From Chitinophaga agri (GTDB taxonomy: Bacteria > Bacteroidota > Bacteroidia > Chitinophagales > Chitinophagaceae), in NCBI RefSeq assembly GCF_010093065.1, contig NZ_CP048113.1:6900001-6964000 (forward strand): DNA of 64,000 nt, read 5' to 3'. Made by a program: the position numbers and the translations under genes. Each line of letters opens with the position of its first letter. The stretch's first letter is position 1. Below the pieces are notes generated by a model that was not told the origin of the DNA, searched no databases, and saw only the letters and a program-made list of their open reading frames with translations. Shown piece after piece: positions 57,081 to 64,000 of the stretch.

Positions 57081-57774
57081 GTAAGGTTCCGGTAGACAGC
57101 ATCTTCGGCATGTAAGTCTGAGGGTTTATGTTTGCGTTGTTTAAATATGCCCTGTATGCAACCAACCAATAATTCCACGATACGTTCATTTACAATATCG
57201 GAGAAGAAGAATATCGCGATGCAATGGAGCCAGTCAAACGTAAAGATGCAAGTGTTTTGTGATAATCATGGAATCACGGTCTCCATGCTCAAGAACTGGA
57301 GGAAGCAGTTTGCCACTCCTGCAAAAGTTCCCAGACGAAAACATTTCATTCAGCTCACACCTTCTAAGGCGAGTATACCAGATATTGCACTTCCATTCGC
57401 GGAGGTGGTATCTTTATCAGGTAACAGGTAAGGTTCCGGTAGACAGCATCTTCGGCATGTAAGTCTGAGGGTTTATGTTTGCGTTGTTTAAATATGCCCT
57501 GTATGCAACCAACCAATAATTCCACGATACGTTCATTTACAATATCGGAGAAGAAGAATATCGCGATGCAATGGAGCCAGTCAAACGTAAAGATGCAAGT
57601 GTTTTGTGATAATCATGGAATCACGGTCTCCATGCTCAAGAACTGGAGGAAGCAGTTTGCCACTCCTGCAAAAGTTCCCAGACGAAAACATTTCATTCAG
57701 CTCACACCTTCTAAGGCGAGTATACCAGATATTGCACTTCCATTCGCGGAGGTGGTATCTTTATCAGGTAACAG
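57081..57774 (+). repeat. Two extra tandem copies of the IS66 left end (347 bp each)
   Basis: Units 57081-57427 and 57428-57774 are identical to each other and, apart from one base (C versus G at about 58050), to the first 347 bp of the full element at 57775. Each holds the left inverted repeat and the first part of tnpA. The junctions read TAACAG followed directly by GTAAGGTTCC, whereas the full copy reads TAACAGGATAATTT; the last bases share CAGG. Confidence 0.95.
57156..57431 (+). pseudogene. Truncated tnpA, tandem unit 1
   Basis: The first 91 codons of tnpA, ending GNR then a TAA provided by the next unit's GTAAGG end. Probably non-functional but could make a truncated helix-turn-helix protein. 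Confidence 0.7.
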
Positions 57775-57778
57775 GTAA
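57503..57778 (+). pseudogene. Truncated tnpA, tandem unit 2
   Basis: Same as unit 1: 91 codons of tnpA, closed by the TAA of the following GTAAGG end. Confidence 0.7.
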
Positions 57779-57849
57779 GGTTCCGGTAGACAGCATCTTC
57801 GGCATGTAAGTCTGAGGGTTTATGTTTGCGTTGTTTAAATATGCCCTGT

Positions 57850-58182
57850 ATGCAACCAACCAATAATTCCACGATACGTTCATTTACAATATCGGAGAAG
57901 AAGAATATCGCGATGCAATGGAGCCAGTCAAACGTAAAGATGCAAGTGTTTTGTGATAATCATGGAATCACGGTCTCCATGCTCAAGAACTGGAGGAAGC
58001 AGTTTGCCACTCCTGCAAAAGTTCCCAGACGAAAACATTTCATTCAGCTGACACCTTCTAAGGCGAGTATACCAGATATTGCACTTCCATTCGCGGAGGT
58101 GGTATCTTTATCAGGTAACAGGATAATTTTTCATTCGGCGGTCAACACAGACATGCTAAAAGAGCTACTAAACAGTAAATAA
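57850..58182 (+). CDS. tnpA: IS66 TnpA, copy 3
   Basis: A full-length 110-residue TnpA, identical in sequence to the other copies. Confidence 0.85.
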   Translation: MQPTNNSTIRSFTISEKKNIAMQWSQSNVKMQVFCDNHGITVSMLKNWRKQFATPAKVPRRKHFIQLTPSKASIPDIALPFAEVVSLSGNRIIFHSAVNTDMLKELLNSK

Positions 58183-58539
58183 ATGCTGGCACTCTCGTCC
58201 TCATGCAGGTATTTTCTGTATACTCAGCCAATCATGATAAGTAGTAGCTTTTACAAACTGGCGGCTATTGTCAATCAACAGATGCATTTGGATCCTTTAA
58301 CCGGGGATGTCTATATTTTCTTTAACCGCAGAGCTACACATATCAAGCTACTTCAATGGCAGCAAGATGGATTTGCGATTTATTACAAGCGGCTTGAGAA
58401 GGGAACATTTGAGATTCCTAAACCAGGTGGGGTACAACCCTCGCTTACTTCTACACAATTGATGCTTATTCTGCAAGGCATTCAGATGGATAAAGTCCAG
58501 TACCGCAGGCGGTATTTTCGACAATCTTCCGATCATTAA
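58183..58539 (+). CDS. tnpB: IS66 TnpB (Orf2), copy 3
   Basis: A 118-residue TnpB identical to copy 1, starting directly after the tnpA stop. Confidence 0.9.
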   Translation: MLALSSSCRYFLYTQPIMISSSFYKLAAIVNQQMHLDPLTGDVYIFFNRRATHIKLLQWQQDGFAIYYKRLEKGTFEIPKPGGVQPSLTSTQLMLILQGIQMDKVQYRRRYFRQSSDH

Positions 58540-58588
58540 CATCGCGCTAACAAATAATTGATTTCCATTTGATAACATTGCAATTGCA

Positions 58589-59302
58589 ATGAGTACGTCA
58601 GCAAAAGATAATGATTACAAACAGCTCTATGAGTCTGCCATCAACAAGGTTGAGCAGCTGCAGCATGAATTGAATCAGCTCAAGAAGATGATTTTCGGAG
58701 TTCGCCAGGAGCGATTTATTCCCGCAGATAAGAATCAACTGGCACTCGATATTCCAACAGAACAATCTGCTGTTGTTTGCAACGTGTTAGATGCAAAGAA
58801 GGTGACTTATGTCAAAGTTGTAAAACAAGATGCGACTCAAGGGAGAGATAGCCGTCATACCATACCATCTCACTTACGAAGAGAAGATGTAATTATAGAT
58901 CCAGACCATATACCAGCTGGTAGTAAACATATTGGCACCACTGAAACTGAAGTGCTGGAATACAAACCCGCCGAAATTTATGTAGTCCGTTACATCCGTA
59001 ACAAGTACCTTCTCCCATCTGCGGATGAGACGTCGTCAAAAATTATTGTTGGACCTTTGCCAACATTACCAGTTGCAAAATCGATGATGGGGCCAGGCTT
59101 ACTGGCTCAACTGGTTGTTGAGAAGATCTGCGATCATCTCCCCGTGCATCGCCAGCAACAACGTCTGGAAAGAGATGGTATAAAGCTACCATACTCAACG
59201 CTGAGTGATGGTTTTGCTAAGACAGCTGCGTTAATTACTCCTATTTACAGAGCGCTGGTAACAGAAGTACTCAACGCTGACTATTTGCAGGCTGATGAGA
59301 CA
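58589..59302 (+). CDS. tnpC: IS66 TnpC transposase, 5' exon, copy 3
   Basis: The first 238 codons, ending at the ACA after the Asp-Glu of ADET, then the intron. It differs from copy 1 by one residue (VAKS versus VTKS). Joined to 61146-61922 it restores 496 codons. Confidence 0.9.
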
Positions 59303-61145
59303 GTGTGCCTTGAAGTAACATGAAAAGTTACATGCTGTTAGATTGATGGTGGCAGGCCCACCGTAAGGGATGACAGGCATACCTTACAAACCACCCTATG
59401 ATGCTTTGGACGAAAGGAAAAGGTGTTGAGCGATAGGGGAAAAGGCAGAATTAATCTGTCAGGTAAGATTTAGTGAGCTGAACGAAAGTGAACTGCCATA
59501 GTAAAGTATCGATATCGCACTTATTCTGTCGAAAGCAGGTAACAGTTTCTTACCTACAAATTAAGTTTAGCGACAGTAACCTGGTGTTGGCTAGATGACA
59601 GGCGGTACATAGGTAGCAGGACACTAAATCAGGCGATTTAATGGAACAAGGGAATTTGTACAGGAGTGCAAAGGGAACAATTCAAGCGGAGACACCGCAA
59701 GGTTAAATACCAATATCCTGTACAGAGGCGGACTAAGTCGTAGTACTATTGAAGCTGCTGTAATGGCTGTGGAGGGAAGGGCTTAGCCAGATTAGTTTTA
59801 TAAAACCAACAACAGTAAAATGGATGATTGATTATTATGAAACAAAGCAACATCCGGTGACCAAGAAAATGGTACTGGATGCTTACAAGAAAGTAAAGGA
59901 AAATAATGCAAGTGGTGGAATCGACGGAGAAAGTATAGAAGATTTTTCGATTGATGCGTCAAAGAATCTATACCGGATTTGGAACAGAATGACATCTGGA
60001 TGTTATTACCCGCCAGTTGTGAAAAGCGTTGAAATTCCAAAGAAATCTGGCGGTGTGCGTATTCTTGGCATACCTACAATATCAGATCGCATAGCTCAAC
60101 AGGTTGTGAAAAATTATCTTGAACCTATCGTGGAAGGCAGCTTCCATGAGGATAGTTATGGATATCGTCCCGGTAAGAATGCACATCAGGCCTTGGAGAA
60201 AGCCACTGCACGGTGTGGTTATTATAGTTGGGTGGTTGATATTGATATTCGAGCGTTTTTTGATAGTATAGATCACGAACTGTTGTTGAAGGCAATCGAG
60301 TGGTATACAAAAGAGAAATGGATTCTAATGTATATTAAGCGATGGCTTAAGGCTGGAATTATGTGTAACGGAGAAGTTAGACGTGGGGAAAAGGGCACTC
60401 CTCAGGGAGGAGTAATAAGCCCGCTACTAGCTAACATCTTCCTTCACTTTGTATTTGATAAATGGATGGAAAAGAATCACTCAAACATGCCTTTTGAACG
60501 GTATTGTGACGATGCAATTATACACTGTACGACAGAAAAACAGGCAAATTTCATCAAAGGTGCAATTACCAGGAGGATGATAGATTGTCGGTTGATGCTG
60601 AATGAGGAAAAGACGCGTATAGTTTACTGCAAAAATCATATACATACTGAAGCACATCGAAGTGTAAGATTTGACTTTCTGGGTTATACTTTTCGACCAT
60701 TAGGCAGACCAACTAAGAATGGCTGGAAACTTATGTATTTTCCGTGTATGAGTGACTCGTCTAAAAAAGCAGTTAGGCAAAAAGTGAGAGAGGTAGTAAG
60801 AAGACGTTTCCAAGGCACGATTTTGAACATCGCAAGGATACTAAACCCTAAAATCAGGGGATGGTATCAGTATTATTGTGTATACTCAAAGTGGACAACA
60901 CATGGATTGTGGTACTGGCTAAATCTAAAATTGGTAAGATGGATAATGGAAAATAGAAAGCTTGGAAAGGGACGGGCGCATAGATGGCTTGTAAGAGTCT
61001 ACGAAACCAATCCCCGATTATTTGAACACTGGTCATTTATTCGCCCATATTAATTGTATTGCTAATCTGGAAGCGCCGTGTGATGGGAGACTATCACGCA
61101 CGGTGCTGTGAGAGGCTTGGGCTGAAATGCCCTTGCCTACTCGAC
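59303..61145 (+). mobile_element. Group II intron, copy 2
   Basis: 1843 bases, the same length as the first copy, starting GTGTGCC and ending GAC, with the same domain V at 61072-61107. Insertion is between the same two tnpC codons. The near-identity of both introns indicates recent spread together with the IS or by homing. Confidence 0.95.
59824..61053 (+). CDS. ltrA: Group II intron reverse transcriptase/maturase, copy 2
   Basis: 409 residues, the same as the first copy except Arg282 where copy 1 has Ser282 (RSVRFDFLG). RT motif is YCDD at 227-230; maturase X and basic tail are intact. Confidence 0.93.
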   Translation: MIDYYETKQHPVTKKMVLDAYKKVKENNASGGIDGESIEDFSIDASKNLYRIWNRMTSGCYYPPVVKSVEIPKKSGGVRILGIPTISDRIAQQVVKNYLEPIVEGSFHEDSYGYRPGKNAHQALEKATARCGYYSWVVDIDIRAFFDSIDHELLLKAIEWYTKEKWILMYIKRWLKAGIMCNGEVRRGEKGTPQGGVISPLLANIFLHFVFDKWMEKNHSNMPFERYCDDAIIHCTTEKQANFIKGAITRRMIDCRLMLNEEKTRIVYCKNHIHTEAHRSVRFDFLGYTFRPLGRPTKNGWKLMYFPCMSDSSKKAVRQKVREVVRRRFQGTILNIARILNPKIRGWYQYYCVYSKWTTHGLWYWLNLKLVRWIMENRKLGKGRAHRWLVRVYETNPRLFEHWSFIRPY

Positions 61146-61922
61146 TCGGTACCAGTGCTCGACAAGGATAAGAAAGGGAGCACTCATCGGGGGTATTATT
61201 GGCTCTATCAGGATAGTATTAACAAGCTGCTTGTCTTTGATTATCAACCCGGGCGTGGCCGGGAAGGACCCGCAGAAATGCTGAAAGATTTTTATGGTAC
61301 GCTGCAAACAGACGCTTACTCCGCATATAATAGCATTGTTGATACCAATAATATAACATTGATCCACTGTCTTGCTCATGCAAGAAGGTACTTTTCTGAC
61401 GCTATTTATAGCGACCGGGAAAGAGCAGAATATGTATTGGAACAGTTACAGCTCGTCTATCAGATTGAACGCGATAGCCGGGCGTTAAATCACGACAATG
61501 AAAAACGAGCAGCTTCAAGACAGAAGCACTCCTTACCTATACTGAAGGAATTAGGAAGCTGGATGGAAGACCAATACAAGCAGGTACTTCCACAAAGCCC
61601 GATAGGAAAAGCCCTTGCCTATAGTATAAAACGCTGGGATAAACTCTGTGCCTTCGTGTATGATGGAAAGCTACATCCAGATAATAACGCGGCTGAGAGA
61701 TCTATAAGAGCGACTGTTATAGGCCGAAAGAATTACCTCTTTGCCGGGAGCCATGAATCAGCAAAGCGAATTGCAATGCTCTACAGCCTGATCGGAACCT
61801 GTAAACTACATAACATTAATCCCAGCCTTTGGCTAAAGGACGTTTTAATGGTCATTAACGACCATCCCATCAACAGAATCAAAGAGCTCCTACCTCATAT
61901 CTGGATCACGAAGCAAAAGTAA
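61146..61922 (+). CDS. tnpC: IS66 TnpC transposase, 3' exon, copy 3
   Basis: The last 258 codons. It differs from copy 1 by a few residues (DSINK versus DNINK, LKELGS versus LKKLGS, DVLMVIND versus DVLTVIND) and several silent changes, so the IS copies have diverged a little more than their introns. Confidence 0.9.
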   Translation, partial: SVPVLDKDKKGSTHRGYYWLYQDSINKLLVFDYQPGRGREGPAEMLKDFYGTLQTDAYSAYNSIVDTNNITLIHCLAHARRYFSDAIYSDRERAEYVLEQLQLVYQIERDSRALNHDNEKRAASRQKHSLPILKELGSWMEDQYKQVLPQSPIGKALAYSIKRWDKLCAFVYDGKLHPDNNAAERSIRATVIGRKNYLFAGSHESAKRIAMLYSLIGTCKLHNINPSLWLKDVLMVINDHPINRIKELLPHIWITKQK

Positions 61923-61985
61923 CGCTCTCCAAAATCATTACATAGGTGCTGTCTACCGGATACTTACCTTTTCTTAGTCTCATAT

Positions 61986-62223
61986 TTATTGTTCCAAGGT
62001 TCCAATAATTTTATGCCTCCATGGCTTAATAATATTCGTATCTGCATATTCCTCGTCTGGAGAACTTTTTAATAATGACTTATCGATGTCAATTATCTTT
62101 TCATTTATCCATTAAACCGAAATGATTTAAGTCAGATGGAATGACGTTGTTAAACTCACCGGAATTTTTTAACACATTGGTATCACGAGGCGGATCCAAT
62201 AAATCATACCCAAAAAAATCCAT
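61986..62223 (-). pseudogene. Small unknown gene broken by a frameshift
   Basis: Minus strand, ATG 62223 reads MDFFGYDLLDPPRDTNVL and on to NHFGLMDK with TGA at 62101. The next frame continues INEKIIDIDKSLLKSSPDEE and IIKPWRHKIIGTLEQ to TAA at 61986. A single-base change in the ATGGATAAATGAAAAG region would join them (about 79 residues). Weak evidence, no family. Confidence 0.35.
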
Positions 62224-62238
62224 GATCCGTAATCTTAA

Positions 62239-62282
62239 TTGGCTTGCAGTAAGCATTAGGATTGATGCTTACTGCAAGCCAA
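62239..62282. repeat. 18-bp perfect inverted repeat
   Basis: TTGGCTTGCAGTAAGCAT and its exact complement with an 8-base spacer. No T-tract beyond AAAAA/TTTTT-poor flanks; 16 bases upstream of the frameshifted small gene. Confidence 0.8.
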
Positions 62283-62670
62283 GTTAAAAATTCACTAAGT
62301 TGAATATTATTGAGGATAAAATCCAATGAGGTGAAGAAAACGTTTCATAGCAGCCATTCAATACGGTATAATTCCAAAGATCTTTGGAATTACGATTACT
62401 TTCTACTACACTTCATTTAACCTCTGAGCAACAGATGCCAATTCCGTAAACTGTGGTAGTCTGGCTGGCTAATTAACATATGTAATCCAAGCGTCCGCAT
62501 CTTGTCTGCAATCATAAAATACAAACTACTTGGTATTTTCTATTGATAGTATCCTTTATATTTTGCGTAGAAGGCCCGATAAGTGATGAACATGAAATCA
62601 GTGAGTATCTGTTGTAGTATAACAGGACACTTAAATTTTAAATATAATATAATAATCAACTTATTAATTT
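62283..62670. other. 388-base AT-rich gap without genes
   Basis: No protein-like frame or strong structure seen. It holds the promoter region of the frameshifted membrane-anchored gene at 62671. Confidence 0.45.
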
Positions 62671-63583
62671 ATGGAAAAAAATACTTGGATTGATGTTGAA
62701 AGGGAATACGAATATCGAAATGAAGAATGGATCGAAGTAAAAAGAAAATCCATTAGAAATCAAGGTTTATCAACTAAGGTGAAAGATATATGGGAGTTAA
62801 TATTCAAGTTTTTTGCCGCGATTGCAATATTTACTCCATTTATCATTATTACTGTCCAAAATAGGAGTGAAATTAAGCTGCAAAAAAAAAAATGCGTTGA
62901 TGGAATTATCGTCTGATATTATATCTACATTAGAATTGTTCAAAAGAACAGCAACATACGATTCCCTTGTAAATTCGGCTAACAATACTACATTGTCTGT
63001 AATTTATCCGTCTAAAATCGCTGTATATGGTACCAAAGAAATTTACGATGCTTACATTTTAGCTAAGTCAAGCTTAGGAGTTGTACTTTATTTGCGAAAA
63101 TTAATGGTTGAAAGCGAAGATATTTTATCACAGATAAGATATTTGAATAATTTTGCAGATTACGTGAGACATGAGATAGATACCGTTTATTTGATCTCAA
63201 ATTCAAAAATATTAAAAGACTCCACGTATTTGAAGAAGCTAATATATAAACTTGACGAGAATCTTTCTTTTGCATTAGGCACCTGTAACAATATTAGGAG
63301 GCATGCGTCAAATGATTCAAGTAAATTTAGTTATCGTCTGATGTCTCGAATATCGGATGGAGAAAAAATATTTCAGAGAATAGAGATATCAAGTGATAAT
63401 TTGTGGGATAGTATGTTTATTGAATCCCAATTACGTGGGAAGAAACTGATATCAATTAATATGCGGACGACTGAACTTAATAGTTGGATGTCGTCTTTGT
63501 CGAAATTCGAACTTTTATCCGAAGAGGCTTATAAAGTTAAAATTGGTCTTTTGCAGGAAACAATCCTTAAGGAGTTAAAATAG
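62671..63583 (+). CDS. Membrane-anchored hypothetical protein split by an A11 run
   Basis: The first frame (MEKNTWIDVEREYEYRNEEW..., 81 codons, stop 62914-62916) contains an N-terminal soluble part and one transmembrane helix near residues 46-62. After AAAAAAAAAAA at 62882-62892 the next frame continues without interruption to 63583 (NALMELSSDIISTLELFKRT, helical, Ser/Leu-rich). Removing one A fuses them into a protein of about 303 residues. It may be a simple frameshift (pseudogene) or be rescued by polymerase slippage on the A-run; the second part also has internal ATG codons. No family recognised. Confidence 0.6.
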
Positions 63584-63794
63584 AGATCATAACCAAGATG
63601 AGACAACATCATTGATAACACGTATTGTCGAGTGACGAAAGCGCGTTTAATCCTATTTTAAATTGAAGAAGTTGTGATTTAATCTGACATTCATTTATCA
63701 ACTGTGCAAATTTGTGAACTTGATTTGTTATCACGGCTTATCGAACCTGTTTTGAATTGAGTATGAATTATTTGTGGAACTGAGTAAGATAGGT
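63584..63794. other. 211-base gap before repeat R6
   Basis: AT-rich, nothing gene-like. Confidence 0.4.
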
Positions 63795-63885
63795 AAAAAT
63801 GCGAAATCCGCTATCAGAGCGGATTTCGCATTTTTTGTGCCCAGTAGTGGATTATTCTCGAACCAATTGGTTCTGATTATTAGTA
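63795..63885 (+). repeat. Island repeat copy R6 with an 18-bp hairpin
   Basis: AAAAATGCGAAATCCGCT (63795-63812) pairs perfectly with 63818-63835, 5-base loop ATCAG, then TTTTTGTGCCCAGTAGTGG at 63836 and CTCGAACCAATTGGTTCTGATTATTAGTAAGTT. The tail matches R5; the stem has the same architecture as R3 but different bases on both arms. Confidence 0.8.
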
Positions 63886-63889
63886 AGTT

Positions 63890-64000
63890 ATGAGTAGTTG
63901 GGTTACCGTACCCATAGTTGTAATCTCATTCTTGTTGATAATATATTTGAATTTTTATATGGATATTATTCTCCGTTTGCCGTTCGACATCCTCAATAAG
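63890..64000 (+). CDS. Start of a possible membrane protein, cut by the window end
   Basis: ATG 63890 opens 37 codons to the window edge: MSSWVTVPIVVISFLLIIYL, then NFYMDIILRLPFDILNK, a signal-anchor-like helix. It starts right behind R6. Too short to classify. Confidence 0.35.
   Translation, partial: MSSWVTVPIVVISFLLIIYLNFYMDIILRLPFDILNK

Larger units (their letters stand above)
57775..61967 (+). mobile_element. IS66-family element, copy 3, carrying a group II intron
   Basis: A 4193-bp element, the same length as copy 1, with the same left and right inverted ends and the intron at the identical tnpC position. It is preceded by two tandem copies of its own left 347 bp. Flanking 8-mers (CGGTGAAC before the array, CTTTTCTT after) do not match. 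Confidence 0.95.

Noticed and set aside
56890..57189. A 99-codon minus-strand gene with ATG inside the IS
   Set aside because: The first 36 codons are antisense to the IS66 left end; only the part below 57080 has real coding character and is listed as a stump.
57081..58200. The tandem 347-bp array as a CRISPR
   Set aside because: Units are identical along their whole length, contain tnpA, and there are no short repeats with unique spacers or cas genes.
41221..63885. R repeats as functional tRNA genes
   Set aside because: TTCGAACC and the CTACTGGGCACA-like end resemble a T-loop and acceptor, but no T-stem pairs properly and no anticodon or D-arm is present.

Overview
The window looks like the chromosome of a glycan-degrading Bacteroidota, most likely Chitinophagaceae and close to Chitinophaga. 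The grounds are a complete ECF sigma / FecR / SusC / SusD polysaccharide-utilisation locus (PUL), two-module CE1 esterases, GH29, GH43 and GH89 enzymes, FtsX/MacB-type 805-residue permeases, DUF1573 and NEW3 lipoprotein or envelope proteins, and weak Shine-Dalgarno sequences. The genus is an inference from gene content; no rRNA or tRNA gene is visible to confirm it.

Region 1 (1-23.2 kb) is ordinary chromosome. It holds the 3' end of an alpha/beta hydrolase, a DUF72 protein, a large membrane-dehydrogenase/HEAT/cytochrome c lipoprotein, a MetA-like outer membrane protein, a zinc alcohol dehydrogenase with a small partner, a DEAD/DEAH helicase, an SMP-30 lactonase, a GH43 enzyme, a VF530 protein, an FdhF/YdeP molybdoenzyme, an FtsX-type permease, several lipoproteins and a tandem esterase. 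Most transcription units end in clear hairpin terminators.

Region 2 (23.4-35.7 kb) is the PUL. Sigma factor and FecR come first, then a SusC with an N-terminal STN signalling domain, SusD, an alpha-N-acetylglucosaminidase (GH89, NAGLU-like), a DUF5009 membrane acyltransferase related to lysosomal HGSNAT that overlaps the GH89 gene by 4 bases, and a GH29 alpha-L-fucosidase. Together they suggest trans-envelope sensing and uptake of an alpha-GlcNAc-containing, fucosylated glycan. The GH89 + acetyltransferase pair mirrors the two consecutive lysosomal steps of heparan sulfate breakdown.

Region 3 (35.9-41.2 kb) has an ABC-2 exporter operon with a NEW3-domain membrane protein, and a divergent DoxX / HxlR pair with a dyad between them.

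Region 4 (41.2-64 kb) is an AT-rich accessory island. Its framework is six same-direction copies of a short repeat: usually a hairpin, then GTGCCCAGTAG, then a tRNA-3'-end-like tail containing TTCGAACC. Between the copies lie genes of unknown function, among them a sce7726-sce7725 pair bracketed by two copies, a three-gene unknown module, and genes broken by homopolymer frameshifts. Three copies of a 2350-bp IS66-family element sit in the island. Two of them have an 1843-bp group II intron inserted in tnpC immediately after the codon of the predicted catalytic Asp-Glu-Thr motif; the third is intron-free and alone keeps an 8-bp target duplication. One intron-bearing copy is preceded by two extra tandem copies of its first 347 bp. 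Truncated IS3 and IS1182 transposases, a possible tyrosine-recombinase remnant and several gene stumps complete the island, which may extend past the window.
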